The notes under the pieces are model-generated. The model did not search any database, was not told the origin of the DNA, and saw nothing but the letters and a program-made list of their open reading frames with translations. The position numbers were made by a program, and so were the translations under genes. Below are positions 44,369 to 53,264 of a DNA stretch of 64,000 nt, one piece after another. How positions within the stretch are numbered: position 1 is the stretch's first letter; the number at the start of each line of letters is the position of its first letter. The DNA comes from Tellurirhabdus bombi (GTDB lineage: Bacteria > Bacteroidota > Bacteroidia > Cytophagales > Spirosomataceae): contig NZ_CP090557.1 in NCBI RefSeq assembly GCF_021484805.1, forward strand, positions 3,298,001 through 3,362,000. The letters are read 5' to 3'.

Positions 44369-45796
44369 ATGAAGTTGACATTTTGGGGGGCTACCCGGCA
44401 AGTTACCGGCAGTATGTTTCTACTGGAAACAGACGACGATTTTCGGATTTTGATTGATTGTGGATCGGATCTGGATCGTTCGGTGGCCAACAGCGAGTCT
44501 CCAACCGAAAATCATACCGGCGTTTTCCCGTTTGAGGCGTCTGGTATTAATTTAGTCTTACTGACCCACGCCCATATTGACCATAGCGGTCGGATTCCCA
44601 ATCTTTTCCTGGAAGGCTACGAAGGGCAGATTCTTTGCACCGAACCAACCTACGATCTGACTGAACTGCTCCTGCGGGACGCCGCTTCGCTAAACCAGCG
44701 GCGACTAAACGAAATGGGCCGTAGTAAAAAACAGCGGGTCAAAAAGCGGTTCAATGAGCTTCAAAAAGAGCTTTTCCTGGAAAAACAGGTGCGGGAGTCG
44801 ATGGTAAATGTGGTGCCGATTGCCTTTAATCGCAAATTCAGGGTGGCTGATGGGGTGGATGTCACGTTTGTCCCGGCGGGGCATTTGTTGGGAGCTGCGC
44901 ACATCGTAATCAATGTTTATGAAGACGGGCGCAAAAAAAGCATCTGTTTTTCGGGCGACATTGGCCGACACAATTATCCGCTGCTGGGCGATCCTGAACC
45001 GGTGCCCGCGGTTGATTACCTCATTTGCGAGTCGACGTATGGCAATCGCCTGCACGTCGATCAGGAAACGCCCGAAGCGGTGCTGGCGGACATCATCAAA
45101 CGAACCTGCATCGATATTCCGGGGCGTCTGATTATTCCATCGTTTTCCGTTGGACGAACCCAGGCCTTGCTCTATACGCTGAACCGGCTATACTCCGAGC
45201 TTAATTTCCCGCCCATTAAAGTTTTCTCGGACAGTCCTCTGGCGTTGGAAAGCACGAAAGTGTATCAGAAAAACCTGCGGTTGCTGAACAAGGAAGCCAA
45301 AGAATTTGTAGAGGATAATGAATCTCTGTTCGATTTCGAGAATTTCGAGTTTCTGGAAAGTTCCAAAGCCAGCAAGGCCGTCTCGAATTATAACCAACCC
45401 TGCATTATTATTTCGTCTTCCGGCATGGTGCAGGGGGGACGCGTTGAATACCACGTTGCAGCGAACATCAGCAATCCCTATAGTACCATTTTCATCATTG
45501 GCTATTGCGCCGAAGGAACCCTCGGCTGGCGCTTGTTGAACGGTCAGAGCACCATCTCCATCAAAGGAAAAGACGAGCCTGTAATGGCGAAAGTAGAGCG
45601 TACGGATGTGTTCAGTGGCCACGGCGACCGGGATGATCTGGTTCGGTTTGTGAAACAGCAGAATCCCGAAAAGTTGCAGAAATTATTTTTAGTACACGGG
45701 GAATATACCAGCATGATGGCCTTCCAGGAAACCCTGAAGGAGGAAGGTTTCCCTAACGTGGAAATTCCGAAGCGGGGTCAGACGTATGTGCTATAA
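44369..45796 (+). CDS. MBL-fold beta-CASP metallo-hydrolase (RNA-processing type)
   Basis: A 475-residue metallo-beta-lactamase. The Zn motif is HAHIDH at 67-72 (LLTHAHIDHSGRIPN). The beta-CASP cap contains LLYTLNRLYSELNFPPIKVF and IISSSGMVQGGR, and the C-terminus has FSGHGDRDDLVRFV and FLVHGEYTSMMAFQETL. This layout matches bacterial CPSF73-like RNases and the YsiH-type group rather than RNase J. A cytosolic RNA exo- or endonuclease role is likely. Divergent from dacB. Confidence 0.92.
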   Translation: MKLTFWGATRQVTGSMFLLETDDDFRILIDCGSDLDRSVANSESPTENHTGVFPFEASGINLVLLTHAHIDHSGRIPNLFLEGYEGQILCTEPTYDLTELLLRDAASLNQRRLNEMGRSKKQRVKKRFNELQKELFLEKQVRESMVNVVPIAFNRKFRVADGVDVTFVPAGHLLGAAHIVINVYEDGRKKSICFSGDIGRHNYPLLGDPEPVPAVDYLICESTYGNRLHVDQETPEAVLADIIKRTCIDIPGRLIIPSFSVGRTQALLYTLNRLYSELNFPPIKVFSDSPLALESTKVYQKNLRLLNKEAKEFVEDNESLFDFENFEFLESSKASKAVSNYNQPCIIISSSGMVQGGRVEYHVAANISNPYSTIFIIGYCAEGTLGWRLLNGQSTISIKGKDEPVMAKVERTDVFSGHGDRDDLVRFVKQQNPEKLQKLFLVHGEYTSMMAFQETLKEEGFPNVEIPKRGQTYVL

Positions 45797-45842
45797 CCGG
45801 GCGCGATTCGTTGGATTGGTACTGTCAATCGGGATTTTCCGT

Positions 45843-45850
45843 TAACTTTG
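45843..45850 (+). promoter_or_regulatory. Candidate accA -7 box
   Basis: TAACTTTG, a perfect TAnnTTTG match, 31 nt before the accA ATG. The nearest TTGG (45816-45819) is 23 nt upstream, a slightly long spacing. Confidence 0.45.
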
Positions 45851-45881
45851 TGGCTCTTATCTTGTACGATACAGCATTTGA

Positions 45882-46835
45882 ATGAGGACATACTTAGATT
45901 TTGAAAAACCCATAGCAGACCTGGAGTCGAAATTGGTTGAGATGAAAAAACTGGCGGAAAACAGCAATGTGGACGTCAGTGAAGCCGTTCGCTCGCTGGA
46001 AATCAGCATTGATCGGCTTCGTCACGAGATCTTTGAGGACCTGACCCGCTGGCAGCGTGTTCAACTTTCTCGTCATCCAGACCGTCCTTATACGCTGGAC
46101 TACATCGAGCAGATGTGCGACCAGTTTATTGAACTTCACGGGGATCGCACTGTTCGCGACGACCCGGCTATGGTGGGTGGGTTCGGTGAAATCGCTGGCC
46201 AGACGGTGATGATCATTGGCCAGCAAAAAGGCCGCAATACCAAGCAGCGTCAGCACCGTAACTTTGGAATGCCTAACCCCGAAGGATACCGTAAGGCGCT
46301 CCGGCTGATGAAACTGGCCGAAAAATTCAATAAACCCATTGTTACGCTGATCGATACGCCGGGGGCCTTTCCGGGCCTGGAAGCCGAAGAGCGCGGCCAG
46401 GGTGAAGCCATCGCCCGGAACCTGAAAGAAATGTTCATGCTGCGGGTGCCGGTTATTTGCATTGTCATTGGTGAAGGCGCTTCAGGTGGAGCCCTGGGTA
46501 TTGCCATCGGCGACCGGGTGTTGATGCTCGAAAATACCTGGTATTCCGTGATTTCTCCCGAAAACTGCTCGACTATTTTGTGGCGTAGCTGGAATTTCAA
46601 GGAGCAGGCCGCCGAAGCCATGAAGCCAACCGCCCGCGACATGCAGAAATACGGTCTGGTCGATGGCATCGTGGAAGAGCCAACGGGTGGCGCGCACAAC
46701 GATCCGGCAGACATGGCCCAGCGTTTGAAAAAAACCATTCTGGATACCATTGCTGAATTAGCCCAACTGACGCCCGAAGAGCGAATTGACCAACGGATTG
46801 AGAAATTCTGTTCAATGGGTGTGGTGGTTGAATAA
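45882..46835 (+). CDS. accA: Acetyl-CoA carboxylase carboxyltransferase subunit alpha
   Basis: A 317-residue AccA of usual length. The N-terminal helical segment ([20 protein letters not shown]) is followed by the crotonase-like carboxyltransferase core: [43 protein letters not shown] and [16 protein letters not shown]. With AccD it transfers carboxyl from biotin to acetyl-CoA, the first step of fatty-acid synthesis. No accD adjoins it. It is followed 6 nt later by a HAD phosphatase gene. Confidence 0.97.
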   Translation: MRTYLDFEKPIADLESKLVEMKKLAENSNVDVSEAVRSLEISIDRLRHEIFEDLTRWQRVQLSRHPDRPYTLDYIEQMCDQFIELHGDRTVRDDPAMVGGFGEIAGQTVMIIGQQKGRNTKQRQHRNFGMPNPEGYRKALRLMKLAEKFNKPIVTLIDTPGAFPGLEAEERGQGEAIARNLKEMFMLRVPVICIVIGEGASGGALGIAIGDRVLMLENTWYSVISPENCSTILWRSWNFKEQAAEAMKPTARDMQKYGLVDGIVEEPTGGAHNDPADMAQRLKKTILDTIAELAQLTPEERIDQRIEKFCSMGVVVE

Positions 46836-46841
46836 ATCAAT

Positions 46842-47510
46842 ATGGCAAGCGTTTTAACTCCTCAAATCAAAAACATCATCTTTGATCTTGGTGATGTGAT
46901 TATTCCGATCAATCCGCCGCTGACAGCGTTGGCTTTTGCGCGTTTGACGGCTTTAACCCTGGAGCAGGTACAGGTTCTATTCCGGGAACACCAGGTTTTT
47001 CAACAATACGAAACGGGTCTGGTGGATGACAAAGGCTTCCGCGACCACATTCGGCAGATCCTGAACAACAAGGAATGGGCGGATGAGGTGATTGACGAAG
47101 CCTGGAATACGCTGCTGCTCGAGTTTCCGATTGAACGGATTGAACGGATTCAGCAATTGCGCGGTCAATACCGCCTTTTTCTGCTGAGTAATACCAGCGC
47201 CATTCACATCAAAGAAGTAAACCGGAAGCTGAAAGAGCTAACGGGTTTACCCCAGTTGAATGAGTTGTTTGAGAAGGTCTATTATTCTTATGAGATTAAA
47301 ATAATGAAGCCGTCTCCGGATATCTACCAGTATGTTTTGAACGATGCCGGTCTGGTAGCGGAAGAAACTGTGTTCTTGGATGATAATGCGGATAACATCC
47401 GTTCGGCGGCTGAGTTAGGTATTCAGGCGGTACACGTACAACCGCCGCTGACGATTCTTGATTATCTGCGTGATGAACCCACGAACGAAGACGCTTCTAG
47501 TGCAGGTTAG
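46842..47510 (+). CDS. HAD family phosphatase (YihX-like)
   Basis: A 222-residue HAD-IA hydrolase. Motif I is NIIFDLGDVIIPIN, where Asp is the nucleophile. A helical cap follows, then motif II LFLLSNTSAIH, motif III with Lys in EIKIMKPSPDIYQ, and motif IV FLDDNADNI. It resembles alpha-glucose-1-phosphatase/epoxide-hydrolase-like HADs. It starts 6 nt after accA and its 3' end overlaps the protease gene by 38 nt. Substrate unknown. Confidence 0.93.
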   Translation: MASVLTPQIKNIIFDLGDVIIPINPPLTALAFARLTALTLEQVQVLFREHQVFQQYETGLVDDKGFRDHIRQILNNKEWADEVIDEAWNTLLLEFPIERIERIQQLRGQYRLFLLSNTSAIHIKEVNRKLKELTGLPQLNELFEKVYYSYEIKIMKPSPDIYQYVLNDAGLVAEETVFLDDNADNIRSAAELGIQAVHVQPPLTILDYLRDEPTNEDASSAG

Positions 47511-48618
47511 CCTGGCTATCTTAACGCTTATTACAACAACACTGGCCGGTACAGAATGGATGACCGGCCGCTTTTTTATTGACCCGGAGTCGAACCTGGG
47601 CTGGCCTGATTTCCTGGCGGGTTTGCAATACTCCCTGCCATTGCTGGGTATTCTGACCGTTCATGAGTTTGGGCATTACTTCACGGCCAGAATGCACCAG
47701 GTTCGGGTAACATTGCCGTATTATATTCCGCTCTGGATTGGCATTGGGCAGAGCTTTGGAACGCTGGGTGCCTTTATCCGCATTCAGGATTACATCAGTA
47801 GCCGGAAGAAATACTTCGATATTGGGATTGCCGGGCCGCTGGCAGGCTTTGTGGCCGCTCTTGGGGTACTGTGGTATGGTTTTACCCATCTGCCCCCGCC
47901 CGAGCACATTTTTACCATTCACCCCGATTGGCAGCAGTACGGCCTGGACTACCCGGCCCACGTCTACAAAAACCTGCCCCCCGACAGTTTAATGTCGTTC
48001 GGTGACAACCTGATTTTCTGGTTTTTCAAGAATTACGTCGCCGATCCGGCCTTGCTGCCGCATCCCTACGAGATGATTCACTACCCGTTTCTGCTGGCTG
48101 GTTATTTCTCGCTTTTCTTTACCGCTCTGAATCTAATGCCCATCGGTCAACTGGATGGGGGGCATATTTTGTACGGGCTGATTGGTCGGCGCGCGTTCCG
48201 GCAGGTTGCACCCGTGTTGTTCATTGGGTTCATGTTTTACGCGGGCATCGGTTTTTTCAAGCCGTCGGACTTTGCCACCGGCAACGACGTGCGTTTTATG
48301 GATCAGTTGTGGAAGCTAGGGTTTTATATCTTTGCGCTGTATCTGGCCTGCATCCGCATTAATGATGATCGCGTGACAGGCTTGCTAATTGCATTGAGTG
48401 TGGTAGCGGGCCAATTCCTCATCGGTTATCTACGCCCTGATTGGGAGGGTTATCCTAATTTTTTATTATTTATTTTCATTTTAGGGAGATTTTTGGGTAT
48501 TTATCACCCAGATACGGAAGAAGACAAGCCGCTGGATACAAAACGCAAAGTATTAGGCTGGCTGGCATTGGTGGTATTTATCCTCTGTTTTAGTCCCAAG
48601 CCGTTTATATTTTCCTAA
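47473..48618 (+). CDS. Site-2 protease family (M50) intramembrane metalloprotease
   Basis: A 381-residue polytopic protein. The Zn motif HEFGH lies in LTVHEFGHYFTARMH, and the third ligand block is LNLMPIGQLDGGHILY. Six to seven TM helices span the protein. S2P proteases cut membrane-embedded regulators such as anti-sigma factors. ATG 47473 (MNPRTKTLL) overlaps the HAD gene by 38 nt. The operon context accA-HAD-S2P-acyltransferase hints at membrane-lipid homeostasis (inference). Confidence 0.92.
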   Translation: MNPRTKTLLVQVSLAILTLITTTLAGTEWMTGRFFIDPESNLGWPDFLAGLQYSLPLLGILTVHEFGHYFTARMHQVRVTLPYYIPLWIGIGQSFGTLGAFIRIQDYISSRKKYFDIGIAGPLAGFVAALGVLWYGFTHLPPPEHIFTIHPDWQQYGLDYPAHVYKNLPPDSLMSFGDNLIFWFFKNYVADPALLPHPYEMIHYPFLLAGYFSLFFTALNLMPIGQLDGGHILYGLIGRRAFRQVAPVLFIGFMFYAGIGFFKPSDFATGNDVRFMDQLWKLGFYIFALYLACIRINDDRVTGLLIALSVVAGQFLIGYLRPDWEGYPNFLLFIFILGRFLGIYHPDTEEDKPLDTKRKVLGWLALVVFILCFSPKPFIFS

Positions 48619-48628
48619 CTCCATACAT

Positions 48629-49195
48629 ATGTTTTCTGCATTTGCACGCTGGCTATTTGCACAAAGAGGCTGGAAAGTGCTCGGACCTCGACCAACTGTA
48701 CCCAAAGGTATCTGGGTTATTGCGCCGCATAATTCAAATTGGGACTTTCCAGTTGGTGTTGGCGCACGGGCCGAATTGCGAATCTGGATTCAGTATCTGG
48801 CCAAGAAAGAGTTGTTTTCGTGGTATGCTGGCTGGCTTTTTCGGCTGTTAGGGGGCAAACCCGTGGATCGGAGCCGAGCAAATAACTTGGTCGATGCAGT
48901 GGTGGATGTATTGAATCAGCACGACCGCCTGCACATTTGCATCACACCAGAAGGCACGCGCAGCAACGTGAGCAAACTGAAAACGGGCTTCTACTACATG
49001 GCCCTTAAATCGGGGGCGCCTTTGATCTTAACTGGCTTCGATTATCCCCGAAAGGCGGTTGTACTGAGCGAACCTTTGTATATGACTGGCGATTTTGAAG
49101 CGGATATTCGGCTAGTATACGATTTTTTCAGTCGCGTTCAGGGAAAGCGCAAAGACTGGCTCAAACGGTACGAAGAGACAGGGAGTATTAACTAA
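48629..49195 (+). CDS. 1-acyl-glycerol-3-phosphate acyltransferase-like protein (PlsC family)
   Basis: A 188-residue short acyltransferase. The HX4D catalytic motif is HNSNWD (WVIAPHNSNWDFPVG), block II is KKELFSWYAGWLFRLLGGKPVDR with the conserved Arg/Gly, and block III is ITPEGTRSNV. It lacks a long N-terminal membrane segment, so it is a peripheral or single-pass member. Possible lyso-phospholipid acyltransferase. The ATG lies 10 nt after the protease stop. Confidence 0.92.
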   Translation: MFSAFARWLFAQRGWKVLGPRPTVPKGIWVIAPHNSNWDFPVGVGARAELRIWIQYLAKKELFSWYAGWLFRLLGGKPVDRSRANNLVDAVVDVLNQHDRLHICITPEGTRSNVSKLKTGFYYMALKSGAPLILTGFDYPRKAVVLSEPLYMTGDFEADIRLVYDFFSRVQGKRKDWLKRYEETGSIN

Positions 49196-49220
49196 GCTCT
49201 CAATAGGAGAAGAAAAGAAC

Positions 49221-49511
49221 TTACAAGCCAAATACAGTCCAAGCCATTTTACTGAGTACCATAAGTACGCTGATATACGACCGCTTATATCCGAACGAAG
49301 CTGCTTTTTCGCGCCGCCAGAAGAGTTCTTGCTTACGCCCCAAAAAAAGAACGTAATTATCAAACGTACGGCCAACCCCCAGGCTATCTTTCCGATCTAC
49401 CTTATTCGTCTGAGTAAGGTGATCCAAGAACGCAAATGCTTCTTTCTCTGAGCTATGATAGATAATCGTATTATTGCCTGCGTGGTGGTGAATGGTGTAA
49501 AAAGCGTTCAT
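49221..49511 (-). CDS. Hypothetical small protein
   Basis: A 96-residue frame on the strand opposite to the acyltransferase gene, beginning MNAFYTIHHHAGNNTIIYH. It has a soluble N-terminal part with a His cluster and an acidic helix (SSEKEAFAFLDHLTQ), a basic middle (LFLGRKQELFWRREK) and a hydrophobic end (SVLMVLSKMAWTVFGL). No family recognised. It sits in an AT-rich gap before lpxB. Plausible but unproven. Confidence 0.5.
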   Translation of the reverse strand: MNAFYTIHHHAGNNTIIYHSSEKEAFAFLDHLTQTNKVDRKDSLGVGRTFDNYVLFLGRKQELFWRREKAASFGYKRSYISVLMVLSKMAWTVFGL

Positions 49512-49641
49512 AATTGCGCTGCGGTTAGTAGCACAAAGGTGAAAAATTGAGTGATTCTGCTCGTTAAATATGACTTAAAAATAGATTAATAATTTTTAAT
49601 CTTCTAATAGTTCAATTTATTGAAATAGGGGATGAGTTAAG

Positions 49642-50763
49642 TTAGCGTGCTTCTTGGGCATATTTCACCATCAATTCACCAGCCCGATCAGAAGCACCGG
49701 GGCCACCAACAATCTGTTGCAAGCGGGCATAATCCGCTAACTGGCTTTGTCGGTTCTGTCCGTTTATTAAAATTTTACTCAGTTCAGTACGAATATTCGC
49801 TGGATTTAAATCATTTTGAATTAGCTCTTTCACCGCCTCTTTATTAAGAATGAGGTTAACGAGAGAAATATGATCAACCGCAATAAGCTGTCTGGCAATA
49901 AGGTAAGAAATCGTACCTGTGCGGTAGCAAACTACCTGCGGCACATGGAGCAAAGCCGTTTCCAGCGTAGCCGTTCCAGAGGTGACCAAGGCCGCTTCAG
50001 CAATTGAAAGCAGGTTGTAGGCATCGTCGGTGATGACTGGAATATTCGGGTAGGCGGCTAAATGCTGTTGGTAGAGACTTGAAGGAAGGTTGCTAACTCC
50101 TGCGACAACAAACTGATAATTAACAAATTCCTTGCAGGCTGATAGCATCAGAGGAAGCATTCCTTCAACTTCCTGCTTACGACTCCCCGGTAACAAAGCA
50201 ATAACGGGGCGGTTGGAAATTTTGGCAAACTGTTCCCGGAAGGCAGGATCGGGCTGGAAAGCGGCGATGGCGTCCATCAGCGGATTGCCTACATAATCCA
50301 CTTGATAGGCGTACTTCTGAAAAAAGTCCACTTCAAAAGGAAGGATAACAAACAGGCGATCTACCAGGGCTTTGATTTTCAGGGCACGTTTCTGGTTCCA
50401 GGCCCAGACTTTTGGTGAAATGTAATAAAAAACCCGAATGCCATGCCGCTTGGCAAAACGAGCCATGCGCAGGTTAAAGCCCGCATAATCGATCAAAATA
50501 AGCACATCGGGGCGGTGTTGGAGCAAGTCGCGTTCGCAATCCCGAAAGTTGCGGCGAATCGTGCTTAAATTTTGCACGACTTCCAAAAAACCCATAAAAG
50601 CCATTTCCCGGTAATGGCGCACTAAAACAGCCCCGGCTGCCTGCATTTGCTCGCCGCCCCAGGCCCGGAACGTTGCCGATGAATCATGGCGACGAATAGC
50701 CTGAATGAGGTTGCTTCCGTGTAGATCGCCAGAGCGCTCACCGGCAATGAGATAATAGGTCAT
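49642..50763 (-). CDS. lpxB: Lipid-A-disaccharide synthase
   Basis: A 373-residue GT19 glycosyltransferase of usual length. The start YLIAGERSGDLHGSNLIQAI carries the conserved acidic/Ser/His block, followed by YYISPKVWAWNQKRALKIK, LPFEVDFFQKY, YVGNPLMD and LLPGSRKQEVEGMLPLM. It joins UDP-2,3-diacylglucosamine and lipid X in lipid A synthesis at the inner membrane surface. It follows queD by 6 nt on the same strand. Confidence 0.97.
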   Translation of the reverse strand: MTYYLIAGERSGDLHGSNLIQAIRRHDSSATFRAWGGEQMQAAGAVLVRHYREMAFMGFLEVVQNLSTIRRNFRDCERDLLQHRPDVLILIDYAGFNLRMARFAKRHGIRVFYYISPKVWAWNQKRALKIKALVDRLFVILPFEVDFFQKYAYQVDYVGNPLMDAIAAFQPDPAFREQFAKISNRPVIALLPGSRKQEVEGMLPLMLSACKEFVNYQFVVAGVSNLPSSLYQQHLAAYPNIPVITDDAYNLLSIAEAALVTSGTATLETALLHVPQVVCYRTGTISYLIARQLIAVDHISLVNLILNKEAVKELIQNDLNPANIRTELSKILINGQNRQSQLADYARLQQIVGGPGASDRAGELMVKYAQEAR

Positions 50764-50769
50764 GGATGC

Positions 50770-51186
50770 TTATTCTCCGTAATAATCGACGTAATTTTTA
50801 GGGGTTTCAATAAGCCGGATGCGATACAGGCGAGATTCGGTCACTTTGCTAAGGGCGCGTTCCAGAATTTTCCAGATCTCCATAACGAAAATCTCGCACG
50901 AAGCCATCTTGCCCTGCATGAAATCGACGTCCAGGTTCAGGTTTTTATGATCTACCTTATCAATTATTTCACTTTTGATCAGATCGCCTAACAATTTAAG
51001 GTCAATGACAAAGCCTGTTTCTGGGTTAGGCTCCCCCTTCACCGTCACGATCAGCTCAAAATTATGACCGTGCCAGTTGGTGTTGGCGCAAAGGCCAAAA
51101 ACTTCCTTATTTTTTTCCTCAGACCACATCGGGTTGTAAAGCCGGTGTGCCGCATTAAAATGCTCTTTCCGTGTAACGTAAACCAT
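50770..51186 (-). CDS. queD: 6-carboxytetrahydropterin synthase (QueD)
   Basis: A 138-residue PTPS/QueD fold protein. The zinc His residues are visible in FNAAHRLYN and WHGHNFEL, with the catalytic Cys in GLCANTNWHGH and a conserved Glu in RLIETPKNYVDY. It converts dihydroneopterin triphosphate to 6-carboxytetrahydropterin for queuosine, or acts as a PTPS paralogue. ATG 51186 was chosen over the upstream ATG 51213 because the family starts MxxVTRKEHFNAAH. Probably an operon with lpxB. A TAATTTTG box lies at 51254-51261. Confidence 0.93.
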   Translation of the reverse strand: MVYVTRKEHFNAAHRLYNPMWSEEKNKEVFGLCANTNWHGHNFELIVTVKGEPNPETGFVIDLKLLGDLIKSEIIDKVDHKNLNLDVDFMQGKMASCEIFVMEIWKILERALSKVTESRLYRIRLIETPKNYVDYYGE

Positions 51187-51509
51187 ATTGATAGCGCCAA
51201 AAGTAGAAAACAACCCGTAATCAACTTTCAGCTGTTAAAGCGCAACTTTTTTGCAAAATTACGCCAAAGTGCTTCTTAAAAAAATCCTTGATCAGACAGA
51301 CGGCTGCTTTTTGAATCAGATGAGAATCTAATGGATTTCTAATTAAATTTGTAGGTAAATATTGAAAAAATACTATTTTTTCGTAAAAACGTGGATAGTC
51401 TATTGCATTTATTTATCCTAATTTTACACCCTGTTAACTTAAGATTAACAGCTAATACGTAAGAACTATCGAATACTTTCAAGAATATATTGCTCAATTT
51501 TAAGGTAGT
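51187..51509. other. Divergent AT-rich intergenic region between queD and rfaD
   Basis: This 323-nt region holds the divergent promoter area. On the minus strand TAATTTTG (51254-51261) suits the queD-lpxB transcript. On the plus strand there is only the weaker TAATTTTAC near 51420. I see no gene, repeat or RNA element. Confidence 0.5.
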
Positions 51510-52475
51510 ATGATTATCGTTACGGGCGCTGCAGGTTTTATCGGGAGTGGTTTGATCTCTCGGCTAAATCAGGAAAATTTCAATTTTATCATCGCCGTCG
51601 ATGATTTTTCGCAGACCGAGAAGCTGCCTAATCTCGAAGGAAAACGCATTCAGGAGCGCGTAGACCGGGAGCAGTTCTTTGACTGGCTCGATCAAAATTA
51701 TTACGAAGTTGAGTTTATCTTCCACATCGGAGCCCGCACCGACACCACCGAATTTGATCGCCGAATTCTAGAACATCTGAACGTTTCGTATTCCAAGAAA
51801 ATCTGGCAAAAATGCATAGATTACCAAATTCCGCTGGTTTACGCTTCATCAGCAGCTACCTACGGACTTGGTGAATTGGGGTATGACGACAACGAACAGC
51901 TTGTTCCGCAGCTCAAGCCACTGAATCCCTACGGTGTTTCTAAAAACGAATTTGACATCTGGGCGCTGGAGCAGGAGAAAAAGCCGTTTTTCTGGGCAGG
52001 ACTGAAGTTTTTCAATGTCTACGGGCCCAATGAGTACCATAAAAACCGCATGGCGTCGGTGATTTTTCACGCCTACAACCAAATTCGCCAGCAGGGATCA
52101 ATGAAGCTGTTTCGTTCGCATCATCCTAATTTTCAGGACGGCGAGCAAATGCGCGATTTCGTTTACGTAAAAGATGTCATTAACGTGTGTCTGTTTTTGA
52201 TGCATCACCGCCGCAACTCCGGTATCTACAACCTCGGTAGTGGCAAAGCCCGGACGTTTATCGACTTGGCGCAGGCCACTTTCCAGGCGATGGATGTAAC
52301 GCCGCAAATTTCCTTTGTGGATACTCCCGAAGATATTCGCGACAAATACCAGTATTTCACCCAGGCTAGTATGAGCAAACTCCGATCAATTGGGTATACA
52401 AAGCCTTTTTGCACATTGGAAGAAGGAATTCAGGATTATGTGCAAAACTACCTGGTGACAGAAACTTACTTATAA
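51510..52475 (+). CDS. rfaD: ADP-L-glycero-D-manno-heptose 6-epimerase
   Basis: A 321-residue SDR-type epimerase with the NADP loop VTGAAGFIGSGLI, the SDR catalytic segment YASSAATYG and YGVSKNEFD (Tyr/Lys). Family-specific blocks WAGLKFFNVYGPNEYHKNRMAS and FRSHHPNFQDGEQMRDFVYVKDV identify RfaD/HldD. It inverts the heptose C6 centre for lipopolysaccharide inner core synthesis. Monocistronic, with a terminator just downstream. Confidence 0.96.
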   Translation: MIIVTGAAGFIGSGLISRLNQENFNFIIAVDDFSQTEKLPNLEGKRIQERVDREQFFDWLDQNYYEVEFIFHIGARTDTTEFDRRILEHLNVSYSKKIWQKCIDYQIPLVYASSAATYGLGELGYDDNEQLVPQLKPLNPYGVSKNEFDIWALEQEKKPFFWAGLKFFNVYGPNEYHKNRMASVIFHAYNQIRQQGSMKLFRSHHPNFQDGEQMRDFVYVKDVINVCLFLMHHRRNSGIYNLGSGKARTFIDLAQATFQAMDVTPQISFVDTPEDIRDKYQYFTQASMSKLRSIGYTKPFCTLEEGIQDYVQNYLVTETYL

Positions 52476-52501
52476 ATTGCCCTAATTAGGATGCTGAAGC
52501 G

Positions 52502-52536
52502 GAAGCCGGGTGAGTAATCATCCGGCTTCTTTTTGA
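52502..52536 (+). terminator. Rho-independent terminator after rfaD
   Basis: The stem gaagccgg/ccggcttc (52502-52509 and 52522-52529) is followed by a T run, 26 nt past the stop codon. Confidence 0.88.
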
Positions 52537-52540
52537 AAAA

Positions 52541-52570
52541 AATTGATTTAAACATTTGTTTAAATCAATT
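52541..52570. promoter_or_regulatory. Palindromic TetR operator, upstream site
   Basis: A 30-bp perfect palindrome with 14-nt arms aattgatttaaaca and its complement around two bases. It shares the core TTAAACA-N2-TGTTTAA with the site at 53230-53245. It covers the -33 box of the tetR promoter, so binding would block its own transcription. Confidence 0.8.
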
Positions 52571-52587
52571 TTAAACCATTACCTTTG
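52555..52587 (+). promoter_or_regulatory. tetR promoter
   Basis: TTTG (52555-52558) lies 21 nt before TACCTTTG (52580-52587), both perfect Bacteroidota elements, 17 nt before the ATG. The TTTG lies inside the palindromic operator. Confidence 0.7.
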
Positions 52588-52604
52588 TAGCAGGTTAGAA
52601 AGTT

Positions 52605-53213
52605 ATGGCAGAAGAAGTAGATACCGAATCGAAGATTAAAGAGGCCGCCAAGAAAGTTTTTTTGGCGCAGGGGTACGAGGGTGCTAAAATTCGGCAGATA
52701 GCGGAAGAGGCGGGCGTCAACATTGCCTTGGTGAATTATTATTTTCGCAGCAAAGACCAGCTATTTAAAAGTATTTATATGGATGCTTTCCGGGATTTTC
52801 TGGGAAGGCTGGCCATGATGCTCGAAGAACAAGTGCCTTTAGAGGTGAAAGTTTGGAAAATCGTAGATCAATATACTGATTTTCTGATAGATAACCCGTT
52901 GATTCCTATTTTTGTCTTATCTGAATTTAGACGAGGAGAAGCCACCTTTTTTAAAGATATTGACGTGAAAGGCATCATTGCTACGTCGTATTTTACGAAA
53001 CAGCTGGCCGACGAAGCCGCCAAAGGAACAATCCGGTCCATCCAGCCTTTGCAGGTAATTTTTACGATTATAGGCAATATCGTTTTCCCTATTTTGGCTA
53101 AACCCGTGCTCTCGTATGTAGGCACACTTGATGAGACCGGCTTTCGGCAATTCATGGAAGAAAGAAAGCGATTAGTACCCGAAATGGTTATGGCTTACCT
53201 GAGGCAGGTGTAA
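52605..53213 (+). CDS. TetR/AcrR family transcriptional repressor of the efflux operon
   Basis: A 202-residue regulator. The N-terminal HTH (residues ~8-55) includes IKEAAKKVFLAQGYEGA and GVNIALVNYYFRSKDQLF, the recognition-helix core. The C-terminal ~140 residues are an alpha-helical ligand/dimerisation domain that I cannot assign. It is encoded directly upstream of the efflux genes it presumably controls, with a matching palindrome before both its own gene and tolC. Loss of binding on ligand uptake would induce the pump (inference from the family). Confidence 0.93.
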   Translation: MAEEVDTESKIKEAAKKVFLAQGYEGAKIRQIAEEAGVNIALVNYYFRSKDQLFKSIYMDAFRDFLGRLAMMLEEQVPLEVKVWKIVDQYTDFLIDNPLIPIFVLSEFRRGEATFFKDIDVKGIIATSYFTKQLADEAAKGTIRSIQPLQVIFTIIGNIVFPILAKPVLSYVGTLDETGFRQFMEERKRLVPEMVMAYLRQV

Positions 53214-53229
53214 TTTTTTTGCCCTTTAA

Positions 53230-53245
53230 TTAAACAAATGTTTAA
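53230..53245. promoter_or_regulatory. Palindromic TetR operator, downstream site
   Basis: TTAAACA-AA-TGTTTAA, a 16-bp perfect palindrome matching the core of the site at 52541-52570. It lies 17 nt after the tetR stop and 19 nt before the tolC ATG. Confidence 0.75.
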
Positions 53246-53264
53246 AACAACAATGTAATGTATC

